This document shows, piece after piece, positions 54,356 to 64,000 of a stretch of DNA of 64,000 nucleotides (position 1 is the first letter of the stretch; each line of letters begins with the position of its first letter). The stretch spans positions 1 to 64,000 of the forward strand of contig NZ_JASHIK010000009.1 in the NCBI RefSeq assembly GCF_030733745.1, read 5' to 3'. Under the pieces are notes generated by a model, which ran no database searches, was not told the origin of the DNA, and saw only the letters and a list, made by a program, of their open reading frames with translations. A program made the position numbers and the translations under genes. The DNA is from Stappia sp. MMSF_3263 (GTDB lineage Bacteria > Pseudomonadota > Alphaproteobacteria > Rhizobiales > Stappiaceae).

Positions 54356-55453
54356 TTAGTACTTGTAGTCCATGGCGCGGGCATTCATCTGCCCGTTATC
54401 CGCATAGGTCATGTAGGCCGACACCGAGGCGCGGTAGCCGAGGAAGCTCTCGGTGATGCGGCGCACCAGTTCGTCGTCGTTCTCGCGCAATTCGCCGATG
54501 ACCTCGCCGGCGGCGTTGCCCATGGCGACGATCACCTCGTCGGGCAGCTTCTTGACCTGGACGCCCTGCTCGGCGACCAGCTTTTCCAGCGCCAGGGCGT
54601 GCTTGGTCGTGTACTCGGTCCACACCGGATTGTAGAGGCTCGAGCAGGCGACGCTGACGGCCTGCTGGAGGTCTTCCGGGAGGGCCTCGTAGGCGGCCTT
54701 GTTGACGGCGCATTCCTCGGCCGAGGACGGCTCGCCGACGCCGGGCCAGTAGTAGTTCTTGGCGACCTGGTAGAAGCCGAGGGCCGAATCCGACCAGGGG
54801 CCGATGAACTCGCCCGCGTCGAGCGCGCCGGACTGCAGCGCCTGGAACATGTCGCGCCCGCCCATCGCCTGCACGGCCATGCCGAGCTTGGCGCACATTT
54901 CCGAGGCAAGCCCGGTGGTGCGGAAGCGCAGGCCCTTGAGGTCGTCGACGGAGTTGATCTCGCCCCGGAACCAGCCGGCCCACTGCGGACCCGAGTTGCC
55001 GCACAGGAACGGCTTCAGGCCGAAGCGGCCATACATCTCGTCATAGAGTTCCTGTCCGCCGCCATGGGCGAGCCAGCCGAACTGCTCGTCGGCGCGCAGG
55101 CCGAACGGCTGCGAACCGAACAAGAGGATGCCCTTCGACTTGGAGCCCCAATAGGCGGGAACCGCGTGGTAGAGCTCGGCGGTGCCTTCGGAGACGGCAT
55201 CGAAGACGCCGTTGCCCGGCACCAGTTCGCCGGCGGCAAAGAGCTGCACCTCGATGCGCCCGCCCGACAGGGCGGTGATGCGGTCGGCCAGCATCTGGGC
55301 GGCGACGCCCGGACCGGGAAGGTTCTTCGGCCAGGCGGTGACCATCTTCCAGCGCCTGACGTCCTGGGCGATGGCCGGGGCGGCAAGGGTGGAAGCGGCG
55401 GCGGTGGCAACGGCGCCGACACCGGCGGTCTTCAGGAAATCACGTCTTTTCAT
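54356..55453 (-). CDS. dctP: TRAP substrate-binding protein (DctP family, TakP-like)
   Basis: A 365-aa periplasmic binding protein with a twin-arginine signal (MKRRDFLKTAGVGAVATAAA, cleavage after AIAQ). The sequence around AGELVPG, HGGGQELYDE and WAGWFRGEINSVDDLKG resembles the TakP type known to bind alpha-keto acids. The start is the RRDFLK Met at 55453; the open frame further upstream is in hutU. The Tat signal suggests folding before export. The hut context makes a histidine-derived acid a candidate ligand, but this is inferred. Confidence 0.93.
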   Translation of the reverse strand: MKRRDFLKTAGVGAVATAAASTLAAPAIAQDVRRWKMVTAWPKNLPGPGVAAQMLADRITALSGGRIEVQLFAAGELVPGNGVFDAVSEGTAELYHAVPAYWGSKSKGILLFGSQPFGLRADEQFGWLAHGGGQELYDEMYGRFGLKPFLCGNSGPQWAGWFRGEINSVDDLKGLRFRTTGLASEMCAKLGMAVQAMGGRDMFQALQSGALDAGEFIGPWSDSALGFYQVAKNYYWPGVGEPSSAEECAVNKAAYEALPEDLQQAVSVACSSLYNPVWTEYTTKHALALEKLVAEQGVQVKKLPDEVIVAMGNAAGEVIGELRENDDELVRRITESFLGYRASVSAYMTYADNGQMNARAMDYKY

Positions 55454-55533
55454 GGTGCACGATCCTCTGGTTGGTCTTCGTTCACGTCTTCCATGGGGCG
55501 ACACGCCCCGCAACGGCCCCTGGCCGCCCGTCC

Positions 55534-57207
<1,674 letters not shown>

Positions 57208-57222
57208 GGATTTCCTCCGGAT

Positions 57223-58056
57223 CTAAAGCTTGCCGTCGAGCGCGAGGCGTTCCAGACGGGTGAGCAGGGTCTTGAGATGGGCGCGCAAGGGGGCGGCCTT
57301 CGCCGCGTCATAGGCAAAGGGCGCGCTTTCGCTCGCCAGATGGGTCGACTGGGCAAGCTCCATCTGGATGGCGTGGACATTGTCCGAAGGCCGGCCGTAG
57401 TGGCGCGTCGTCCAGCCGCCCTTGAAGCGGCCGTTGAGCACGCAGGAATAGCCCTGCGCCCCGCCGCAGACCTCGACCGCCGCCTGCTGGATCAGCGCAT
57501 GACAGGTCTCGCCGCCATTGGTGCCGATGTTGAAGTCGGGAAGTTTGCCGGCAAATAGAAACGGGATATGCGAGCGGATCGAGTGGCAGTCATAAAGGAT
57601 CGCCACCCCGTGGATCGCCTTCACCCGCGCGATCTCGTCGGCCAGCGCCGCATGATAGGGGGCATGGAACGCCGCGCGCCGGGCTTCGACGTCGGCTGGC
57701 GTGGGTGCTTCGCCGTCCTTCCAGATCTGCACGCCGTCGAAATCGGTCTCCGGCACCAGCCCGGTCGTGTTCTGGCCCGGATAGAGGCTGGCGCCGGCAG
57801 GGTCCCTGTTGGCGTCGACACAATAGCGGTGGAACGTCGCGCGCACGCTGGTCGCATCGTCCAGCAGCCCGTCATAGAGCGTGTGGATGTGCCAGTCCGT
57901 GTCGGCAAGCTCGAGCCCGCGCGCGTTCAGCCGGGCGGCGATCGCCTCGGGCACATGGGTGCCCGTGTGCGGCAGGCCGAGGATGACCGGGCTCGTGCCC
58001 TGCCGGATCTCGACGGGCTCAATTTCGGCGGGGGCCATGTCGGGGGAGAGCGTCAT
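57223..58056 (-). CDS. hutG: N-formylglutamate deformylase
   Basis: HutG hydrolyses N-formylglutamate to glutamate and formate, the last step of the hutF-hutG branch. The 277-aa protein has [28 protein letters not shown] and [16 protein letters not shown], the metal-binding core of FGase proteins. It overlaps the hutH stop by 4 bp (ATGA). Confidence 0.95.
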   Translation of the reverse strand: MTLSPDMAPAEIEPVEIRQGTSPVILGLPHTGTHVPEAIAARLNARGLELADTDWHIHTLYDGLLDDATSVRATFHRYCVDANRDPAGASLYPGQNTTGLVPETDFDGVQIWKDGEAPTPADVEARRAAFHAPYHAALADEIARVKAIHGVAILYDCHSIRSHIPFLFAGKLPDFNIGTNGGETCHALIQQAAVEVCGGAQGYSCVLNGRFKGGWTTRHYGRPSDNVHAIQMELAQSTHLASESAPFAYDAAKAAPLRAHLKTLLTRLERLALDGKL

Positions 58057-59600
58057 GCGGCCTCTCCCAGAGTGATCAGGCTCTCAACGCTGGCGACCGC
58101 GACCAGTTCGCGGCTGGTGACGAGGCGGGCGGCGAGTTCAAGGTCCGGCGCCATGTAGCGGTCGACCTCGAGGGCTGCGACATGCTCGCGCAGCCGCGCG
58201 ATGACGGCTTTCAGCGGCGCGCTGGTTACCAGCGGGGCGCGGTGCTCGATGCCCTCGGCCGCGCAGAGCAGCTCGACGCCGAGAATGACGGCGAGATTGG
58301 CGTTCATGCGCACAAGCCGCCGCGCGCCATGGGCGGCCATCGAGACATGGTCTTCCTGGTTGGCGCTGGTGGGGGTGGAATCGGTCGAGCAGGGATGGGC
58401 GAGATGCTTGTTCTCGCTCATCAATGCGGCCGTCGTCACCTCGGCGATCATCATGCCGGAGTTGAGACCGGGATCGCGGGCGAGGAAGGGCGGCAGGTCG
58501 AAGGACAGCGTCGGATCGACCATCAGCGCGACGCGGCGCTGGGCGATGGCGCCAAGCTCGGCAATGGCAAGCGCGATCTGGTCGGCGGCGAACGCCACCG
58601 GCTCGGCGTGGAAATTGCCGCCCGAGACGATGCGGCCCTCGTCGATCAGCACCAGCGGGTTGTCGGTCGCCGCGTTCGCCTCGATCTCCAGCGTGCGACC
58701 GGCCATGCGCAGCAGGTCGACGCAGGCGCCGGCCACCTGCGGCTGGCAGCGGATGCAATAGGGATCCTGCACGCGGCTGTCGCCGGTGCGGTGGCTCTCG
58801 CGGATCTCGGACCCGTCCATCAGGGCGCGCATGGCGCTCGCGACCTCGATCTGGCCGCGATGGCCGCGCAGCGCATGGATCTCGGCCAGGAGCGGCGCGG
58901 TCGAACCCATGATCGCGTCGGTCGAAAGGCTGGCGGTGACCAGCGTCGCTTCCGCCAGCCGCCAGGCGGTGAACAGCCCGACAAGGGCGCAGGCGGTGGA
59001 GAACTGCGTGCCGTTGATGAGGCCGAGGCCTTCCTTGGGGCCGAGCACGACGGGCGCGAGGCCGGCCTTGGCGAGCGCCTCGGCGCCGGGCATGCGGCTG
59101 CCCCCGAACTCGGCCTCGCCGGCGCCGATCAGGACGGCGGTCATGTGGGCAAGCGGTGCGAGATCGCCCGAGGCGCCGACCGACCCTTGCGCCGGGACGA
59201 CCGGCGTGACGCCGCGCGCAAGGCAGTCCTCGATCAGTTCCATCACCTCGAAGCGCACGCCCGACGCGCCGCGCCCGAGCGACAGGAGCTTCAGCGCCAT
59301 CATCAGCCGGGTGGTGGCGGTGTCGAGCGCCTCGCCGACGCCGCAGCAATGGGAGAGAATGAGATTGCGCTGCAGCGTTGCCGTGTCGCCGGGGGCGATC
59401 TTGACGCTGGCCAGCTTGCCGAAGCCCGTGTTGACGCCGTAGACGGCCTCCTCGCCGCGCGCCGCCTCCGCCACCCGGGCCGCGGCCTTGTCGATGGCCG
59501 GCCTTGCGGCGCGGTCGACGCTGACGGCGAGCTCCTCCCGGTAGACGCGTTCGAGATCGGCGAGCGTGACTGCGCCCGGCGTGAGGGTAAGGAGGCTCAT
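58053..59600 (-). CDS. hutH: Histidine ammonia-lyase
   Basis: HutH removes ammonia from histidine to give urocanate. The 515-aa protein carries the Ala-Ser-Gly (143-145) that cyclises to the MIO cofactor, in [14 protein letters not shown]. The N-terminal [11 protein letters not shown] and the C-terminal [13 protein letters not shown] are conserved. It starts with MSLLTLTPG; a GGAGG precedes the ATG at an odd overlap with the hutI stop (ATGA at 59597-59600). Confidence 0.97.
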   Translation of the reverse strand: MSLLTLTPGAVTLADLERVYREELAVSVDRAARPAIDKAAARVAEAARGEEAVYGVNTGFGKLASVKIAPGDTATLQRNLILSHCCGVGEALDTATTRLMMALKLLSLGRGASGVRFEVMELIEDCLARGVTPVVPAQGSVGASGDLAPLAHMTAVLIGAGEAEFGGSRMPGAEALAKAGLAPVVLGPKEGLGLINGTQFSTACALVGLFTAWRLAEATLVTASLSTDAIMGSTAPLLAEIHALRGHRGQIEVASAMRALMDGSEIRESHRTGDSRVQDPYCIRCQPQVAGACVDLLRMAGRTLEIEANAATDNPLVLIDEGRIVSGGNFHAEPVAFAADQIALAIAELGAIAQRRVALMVDPTLSFDLPPFLARDPGLNSGMMIAEVTTAALMSENKHLAHPCSTDSTPTSANQEDHVSMAAHGARRLVRMNANLAVILGVELLCAAEGIEHRAPLVTSAPLKAVIARLREHVAALEVDRYMAPDLELAARLVTSRELVAVASVESLITLGEAA

Positions 59601-60883
59601 TGCGCGGTTCCCGGACTGCTTTTTGGTGCGATGCGCTCGAAGAGCGGGTTGAAGCCGATGCGATAGGTAAGCTCGGCCGGGGTCGCGACGTCCCACACGG
59701 CAAGATCGGCGATCTTGCCGTCCTCCAGCGTGCCGAGATCGGCGGCAAGGCCGAGTGCGCGCGCCGCCTCGCGGGTGACGCCGGCAAGGCATTCCTCCGG
59801 CGTCAGGCGGAAGAGGGTCGCGCCCATGTTGAGGGTCAGCAGCAGCGAGGTCATCGGCGAGGAGCCGGGATTGCAGTCGGTCGCCAGCGCGATCGGAACG
59901 CCGGCGGCGCGCAGGGCGGCGACCGGCGGTGCCTGTGTCTCGCGCAGCGTGTAGAAGGCGCCGGGCAGCAGCACCGCGACGGTGCCGGCGGCGGCCATCG
60001 CATCGACGCCGTCCTGGCCGAGATATTCCAGGTGATCGGCCGACAGCGCGCCGTAGCTGGCGGCAAGCCTGGCGCCGCCGAGATCGGAAAGCTGTTCGGC
60101 ATGGAGCTTGACCGGCAGGCCGAGCGCCTTTGCCCTGTCGAAAACCTGCACCATTTCCTGCGGCGAAAAGGCGATGCCCTCGCAGAACCCGTCGACCGCA
60201 TCGACGAGCCCGGCCGCATGGGCCTTGTCGAGCCCGGGCAGGGCGACCTCGTCGAGATAGGCCTGCGAACGGCCCTTGTATTCGGCCGGCACCGCATGGG
60301 CGGCAAGCCAGGAGGTGACGACGCGGATGTTGCGCTCGCGCCCCAGCCGCCGCGCGGCGGAAAGCATGCGGATCTCGTCGTCGACGGTCAGTCCGTAGCC
60401 GGACTTGATCTCGATGGTGGTGACGCCCTCCCTGATCAGCGCGTCGAGGCGGGGCAGCGCCGAGGCGACGAGATCGTCCTCGCTGGCCGCCCGCGTTGCC
60501 GCGACGGTGGAGACGATGCCGCCGCCGGCGCGAGCGACTTCCTCGTAGGAGGCGCCCTTGAGGCGCAGTTCGAACTCGTTGGCACGGTTGCCGCCATGGA
60601 CGACATGGGTGTGGCAGTCGATCAGGCCGGGCGTGACCAGCCGTCCGCCGAGCGACCGCTTCGGCCAGCCGGAGCAGGCGGCGGGAAGCGTGGCGGCGGG
60701 ACCCGCATGAAGGATGCGCCCGTCGGCGCCGACGGCAAGCGCCGCGTCCTCGACAAGGCCGTATTCCGCCTCGCCGGCGCACATGGTTGCAAGCCGGATG
60801 TCGACGAGCACGATCGGCGGCTGCACGCCGGACGCGGGTCCGGACAGGCTGGCGCTGTCGGTGCCGGTGGTTGCTCCGGGCAT
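59597..60883 (-). CDS. hutI: Imidazolonepropionase
   Basis: HutI opens the imidazolone ring to formiminoglutamate. The 428-aa amidohydrolase has the metal-binding [27 protein letters not shown] and KLHAEQLSD, and the C-terminal DCNPGSSPM. The ATG at 60883 is preceded by GGGAGGGG. It is the first gene of the minus-strand hut unit. Confidence 0.96.
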   Translation of the reverse strand: MPGATTGTDSASLSGPASGVQPPIVLVDIRLATMCAGEAEYGLVEDAALAVGADGRILHAGPAATLPAACSGWPKRSLGGRLVTPGLIDCHTHVVHGGNRANEFELRLKGASYEEVARAGGGIVSTVAATRAASEDDLVASALPRLDALIREGVTTIEIKSGYGLTVDDEIRMLSAARRLGRERNIRVVTSWLAAHAVPAEYKGRSQAYLDEVALPGLDKAHAAGLVDAVDGFCEGIAFSPQEMVQVFDRAKALGLPVKLHAEQLSDLGGARLAASYGALSADHLEYLGQDGVDAMAAAGTVAVLLPGAFYTLRETQAPPVAALRAAGVPIALATDCNPGSSPMTSLLLTLNMGATLFRLTPEECLAGVTREAARALGLAADLGTLEDGKIADLAVWDVATPAELTYRIGFNPLFERIAPKSSPGTAQ

Positions 60884-60954
60884 GGCCCCTCCCAAGGCTT
60901 GGCAATGGTGCGAAGGTTCCGAAAATGTCGGAATATGTGTTTGTTTAATTACGA

Positions 60955-60968
60955 TATGTATGTACATA
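60955..60968. promoter_or_regulatory. HutC-type operator between hutI and hutF
   Basis: TATGTA-TG-TACATA is a perfect 6-bp-arm palindrome in the 114-bp gap between divergent hutI and hutF. It resembles the TGTATATACA-type operator of HutC/GntR regulators. It is well placed to control both units. Confidence 0.7.
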
Positions 60969-60997
60969 ATTGTCAATCGCAAAAATGGGGCGGACGC

Positions 60998-62371
60998 ATG
61001 AGGATTTGGGCGGAGACGGCCCTGGTGGCCGGGAAATGGGCGGAAAAGGTCAGCGTGGAAATCGATGCTGACGGGCGGATCGGCACGGTTTCCCAAGGAG
61101 TTGACCGGGAGACGGCGGCAGCCGACCGGGCGGTCGCGATCCTGCTTCCCGCCGCCTCGAACCTGCACAGCCACGCCTTCCAGCGGGCGATGGCGGGCCT
61201 CAGCGAACGCAGGGGGCCGGGCGCGCATGACACGTTCTGGACCTGGCGCGAGATCATGTACCGCTTCCTCGGCGCCTTCACGCCGGAGACGATCGAGGAT
61301 GTCGCCGCCTTCGTGCAGATGGAGATGCTGGAGGCGGGCTACGCCGCCTCCGCCGAGTTCCACTATGTGCGCAACCAGGCCGACGGCACGCCCTATGCGG
61401 ACCCGGCCGAACTGTCGCGCCGGATCGCCGGCGCCGCCACGCGCTCCGGTATCGGGTTGACGCTGCTGCCGGTCTACTATGCCACCGGCGGGCTTGACCG
61501 GCGCCCGCTTGCCGGAGGCCAGAAGCGCTTCGGTTCCGATCTCGACGGCTTCGCCCGCCTCATCGAGGGGGCCGAGGATGCCGTCGCCGGCCTTGCCGCC
61601 GATGCGCGGCTCGGCATCGCGCCGCATTCGCTGCGCGCCGTGCCGGCCGAGGATCTCGCCCATGTGGCGGCCTTGCGGCCCGACGCGCCGCTGCACATGC
61701 ACATCGCCGAGCAGACCGGCGAGGTCGAGGAAGTGCTTGCCGCCTATGGCCGTCGTCCGGTCGAGTGGCTCTTCGACAACCACGCCGTCGATGCCCGCTG
61801 GTGCCTGATCCACTGCACCCACCTGACGGCGGACGAGCGCCGGGCGATCGCGAAAAGCGGCGCGGTGGCCGGCCTTTGCCCGATCACCGAATCGAGCCTT
61901 GGCGACGGAATCTTCGACGGCGCTGCCTATCTCGCCGATGGCGGTCTGCTCGGCATCGGCTCGGATTCCAACATCCGCATCGCGCTCTCTGAGGAACTGC
62001 GGACGCTGGAATATTCGCAGCGCCTGCGCGACCGGCACCGCGCCGTGCTGGCGACGCCCGACCGCTCCTGCGGCCGGCGGCTCTATGACGAGGCGCTTGC
62101 CGGCGGGGCAAGGGCGCTCGGCCGCGACAGCGGCGCGATCCGCCCCGGTGCCTTCGCCGACCTGGTCGCGCTCGATGCCGGGGCTCTGCATCTGGAGGGG
62201 CTTTCCGGCGACACGCTGCTCGATGCCTGGATCTTCGCCGGCGACGATAGGCTGGTCGCGGATGTCTGGTCGGCCGGCCGCCATCTGGTGACGAACGGCC
62301 GCCACATCGCCCGCGACGCGATCGAGGCGGGCTATCGCCGCGCCATGAAGAGCCTGAGGCAGAGCCTTTGA
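60998..62371 (+). CDS. hutF: Formimidoylglutamate deiminase
   Basis: HutF deaminates formiminoglutamate to N-formylglutamate and ammonia. The 457-aa amidohydrolase has the metal motif [15 protein letters not shown], plus [14 protein letters not shown] and [13 protein letters not shown]. Coexistence with hutG shows the two-step (formylglutamate) variant of histidine breakdown. The ATG at 60998 is the first in-frame start with likeness. Confidence 0.95.
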   Translation: MRIWAETALVAGKWAEKVSVEIDADGRIGTVSQGVDRETAAADRAVAILLPAASNLHSHAFQRAMAGLSERRGPGAHDTFWTWREIMYRFLGAFTPETIEDVAAFVQMEMLEAGYAASAEFHYVRNQADGTPYADPAELSRRIAGAATRSGIGLTLLPVYYATGGLDRRPLAGGQKRFGSDLDGFARLIEGAEDAVAGLAADARLGIAPHSLRAVPAEDLAHVAALRPDAPLHMHIAEQTGEVEEVLAAYGRRPVEWLFDNHAVDARWCLIHCTHLTADERRAIAKSGAVAGLCPITESSLGDGIFDGAAYLADGGLLGIGSDSNIRIALSEELRTLEYSQRLRDRHRAVLATPDRSCGRRLYDEALAGGARALGRDSGAIRPGAFADLVALDAGALHLEGLSGDTLLDAWIFAGDDRLVADVWSAGRHLVTNGRHIARDAIEAGYRRAMKSLRQSL

Positions 62372-63117
62372 CGCGGCAACCGACCGGCGCGGAAGACGGT
62401 GTGGCGGGGGCGGTCGCCGAGGCCCGCATGCCGGTCTCCTTCCGCACCATCAAGGCGGAGATCCTCAAGCGCATCCATGCCAGGGTGTGGCTGCCAGGCG
62501 AGCTGATCCCGGGCGAGGAGGATCTGGCGCGCGAGTTCGGCTGCGCCCGCGTCACCGTCAACCGGGCGCTGCGGGAACTGGCCGAGATCGGCATCATCGA
62601 GCGCAAGCGCCGCGCCGGCACGCGCATCGCCGAGCATCCCTTGCGCGAGGCGCGGCTGGAAATTCCGGTGGTGCGCGTCGAGGTCGAGGCGCGCGGCGCC
62701 CAGTACCGCTTCTCCATCCTCAGCCGCAAGCGCATGGATGCGCCCGAACCGGTGCGCGCCCGGCTCGACCTGCCGGCCGACGCCGAGATGCTGCATGTGC
62801 GCTGCCTGCATTTCGCCGACAACCGGCCCTGGCAGTTCGAGGACCGCTGGATCCATGTCGCCGCCGTGCCCGAGATCGCGCAGGAAAGCTTCGACACGCT
62901 CAGCCCGAACGAGTGGCTTGTGAAGAACGCGCCCTTCTCGGAAATGGAGATCGGCCTCAGCGCGGTGGCGGCAGATGCCGAGGAAGCCGCACTTCTGGGG
63001 CTGGAGCGCGGCACGCCGCTCTTCGTTTTCGACCGCACCACATGGCTGCTCGACCAGCCGATCACCCATGTGCGCATGCTGCATCCGCCGGGCTACCGGA
63101 TGGTCTCCCGGTTCTGA
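62368..63117 (+). CDS. hutC: GntR family histidine utilisation repressor
   Basis: A 249-aa regulator: winged helix ([21 protein letters not shown] at about 50-70) and a UTRA ligand domain from about 95. The TTG start overlaps the hutF stop (TTGA); an ATG 20 codons later is an alternative. HutC proteins bind urocanate and release the operator, which fits the palindrome between hutI and hutF. Co-transcription with hutF makes it autoregulated. Confidence 0.92.
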   Translation: MTRQPTGAEDGVAGAVAEARMPVSFRTIKAEILKRIHARVWLPGELIPGEEDLAREFGCARVTVNRALRELAEIGIIERKRRAGTRIAEHPLREARLEIPVVRVEVEARGAQYRFSILSRKRMDAPEPVRARLDLPADAEMLHVRCLHFADNRPWQFEDRWIHVAAVPEIAQESFDTLSPNEWLVKNAPFSEMEIGLSAVAADAEEAALLGLERGTPLFVFDRTTWLLDQPITHVRMLHPPGYRMVSRF

Positions 63118-63174
63118 GGGGCGGGATGTCGTCTCACCCGTGTGTGAATCCGGATTGCCCCTTCTCTCGGAACG

Positions 63175-63984
63175 TCACGGCGAGACCGCCAGGGGCGACC
63201 GATACGCACGCCTCGACCCGTCGAAGTCGCGCCGTTCGATCTCGGCTAGAAGCTGGTCTGCCCAGTCGCCGTTGCCTGGCAGGAGCCGTTTCAGCCCGTC
63301 CAGGACTGCTCCGATGGAGTGGTCGCTCGATCCCCACTTGGCGTTGAAGGCGCCGAGTTCCTCAAGAACCAGATCCGCGAAGGCAACGGGCGCCATCGAC
63401 TCCGATGCCGCGTCCAGCAGCCCGAGTTTGTTCCAGAGGGTTTCGACGGGGCCGCAGCCGTCGCTGTAGCGCGTCGCGACCCAAAAGATCCCGAAGCGAT
63501 AGATGTCTGGCGAGGAGTAGCCGTATCTGTCGATATACATCTGGCCAAGGATGTCGGCGGAAAAGATCTCGTGCTCGCCATCCCGGCGTGACAGGTAGGT
63601 GCGAAACACGTCCAGGCAGCTTGCGTCCATGATGACGAGATATTTCATCGCCTGTCCAAGTCCGCCGAACTCGTACCCCGAGGTCGCATCCGTGCCGCCG
63701 GAGATCCCCGTGTAGAAGCTCAAGCCAAGGTCCTTTCGCTCCAGTTCGTCAAGCCAGGTCGTGAGAAGGGTGCGGCAGTCGTGCCGAATGTCCCATACGT
63801 GTTCCAGCGCAAGGTCGAAGAATTCAGCCTCGGTCAGGAGCGTATCTGCGTACCTGAACGTCGGTTCGAAGGTGTGTGAATATTGCGAGCCACCCAGGAT
63901 TTTAGAAAATCTTTTCGAAATGTCCTTGGAAAGTGTTGCGAGTGCTGAGCGGGCCGCCTGCTCTGACAGGTCGGGCAACTCCAC
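63175..63984 (-). CDS. Hypothetical protein
   Basis: A 269-aa soluble protein, not recognised. It is mostly helical in look, with no signal or membrane segment. Distinct stretches include FYTGISGGTDATSGYEFGG (Gly-rich loop) and YIDRYGYSSPDIYRFGIFW. Codon use is a little less GC-biased at the N terminus. It converges with hutC across 57 bp. The start lies near the window end, and a start further upstream is not visible. Confidence 0.7.
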   Translation of the reverse strand: MELPDLSEQAARSALATLSKDISKRFSKILGGSQYSHTFEPTFRYADTLLTEAEFFDLALEHVWDIRHDCRTLLTTWLDELERKDLGLSFYTGISGGTDATSGYEFGGLGQAMKYLVIMDASCLDVFRTYLSRRDGEHEIFSADILGQMYIDRYGYSSPDIYRFGIFWVATRYSDGCGPVETLWNKLGLLDAASESMAPVAFADLVLEELGAFNAKWGSSDHSIGAVLDGLKRLLPGNGDWADQLLAEIERRDFDGSRRAYRSPLAVSP

Positions 63985-64000
63985 TACATGTCCGGTCAGG

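Noticed and set aside
61884-63077. Minus-strand frame of 397 codons opposite hutF and hutC
   Set aside because: Shadow of two well-supported genes; Ser/Arg-rich without domains.

Overview
The window is a contiguous stretch of a GC-rich (visually about 65%) alphaproteobacterial chromosome. The order rlmH-rsfS-nadD-proA-proB-obgE-rpmA-rplU, the envC-like/ctpA/divergent polysaccharide deacetylase cluster, the IalB protein and a hut locus with hutF and hutG point to the Hyphomicrobiales (Rhizobiales). A marine Stappia/Labrenzia-like lineage is my guess; a 16S gene or core-gene tree would be needed to settle it.

Layout. (1) 0-13.3 kb is a conserved housekeeping block, nearly all on the minus strand: cell-envelope genes (deacetylase, CtpA protease, EnvC-like amidase activator), RlmH, RsfS, NadD, ProA, ProB, ObgE, three tandem GNAT acetyltransferases, ribosomal L27, and L21 with an extra C-terminal HhH domain. 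A tRNA-Ser(CGA) follows. (2) 13.3-15.7 kb is a lower-GC accessory patch beside the tRNA, with orphan small membrane proteins. (3) 15.7-22.8 kb holds an MFS transporter, an MHYT-PAS-GGDEF-EAL protein, the ubiTUV genes for O2-independent ubiquinone synthesis behind a perfect FNR-type box, and a LysE-type exporter. (4) 23.2-32.7 kb holds a tetR-adaptor-permease RND efflux operon, an Amt-PAS-GGDEF-EAL ammonium-sensor/c-di-GMP protein and a LacI-type regulator. (5) 32.9-51.2 kb is a surface-protein region: IalB, SapC-like protein, a small protein plus DUF6916-like protein, a GNAT, a propeller-like lectin-type protein, three tandem phage tail-collar proteins, and an enormous (about 3,980 aa) secreted protein with an intimin/invasin-like N-terminal beta-barrel and a right-handed beta-helix passenger. 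(6) 51.6-63.1 kb is catabolic: ureidoglycolate lyase, a DctPQM TRAP transporter, and a complete histidine utilisation locus (hutIHGU diverging from hutF-hutC across a palindromic operator). (7) An unrecognised 269-aa protein closes the window.

How it works together. The hut genes convert histidine to glutamate through urocanate and formylglutamate, with HutC as the likely repressor; the adjacent TRAP system may feed the pathway or import a related acid. The ubiTUV/FNR pairing suggests growth under low oxygen. Two proteins with both GGDEF and EAL domains, the giant adhesin and the collar/lectin-like proteins suggest surface attachment tuned by c-di-GMP and nitrogen status. The most unusual material is the giant adhesin and the adjacent tail-collar/propeller/DUF6916/SapC set, which has no other phage genes nearby.
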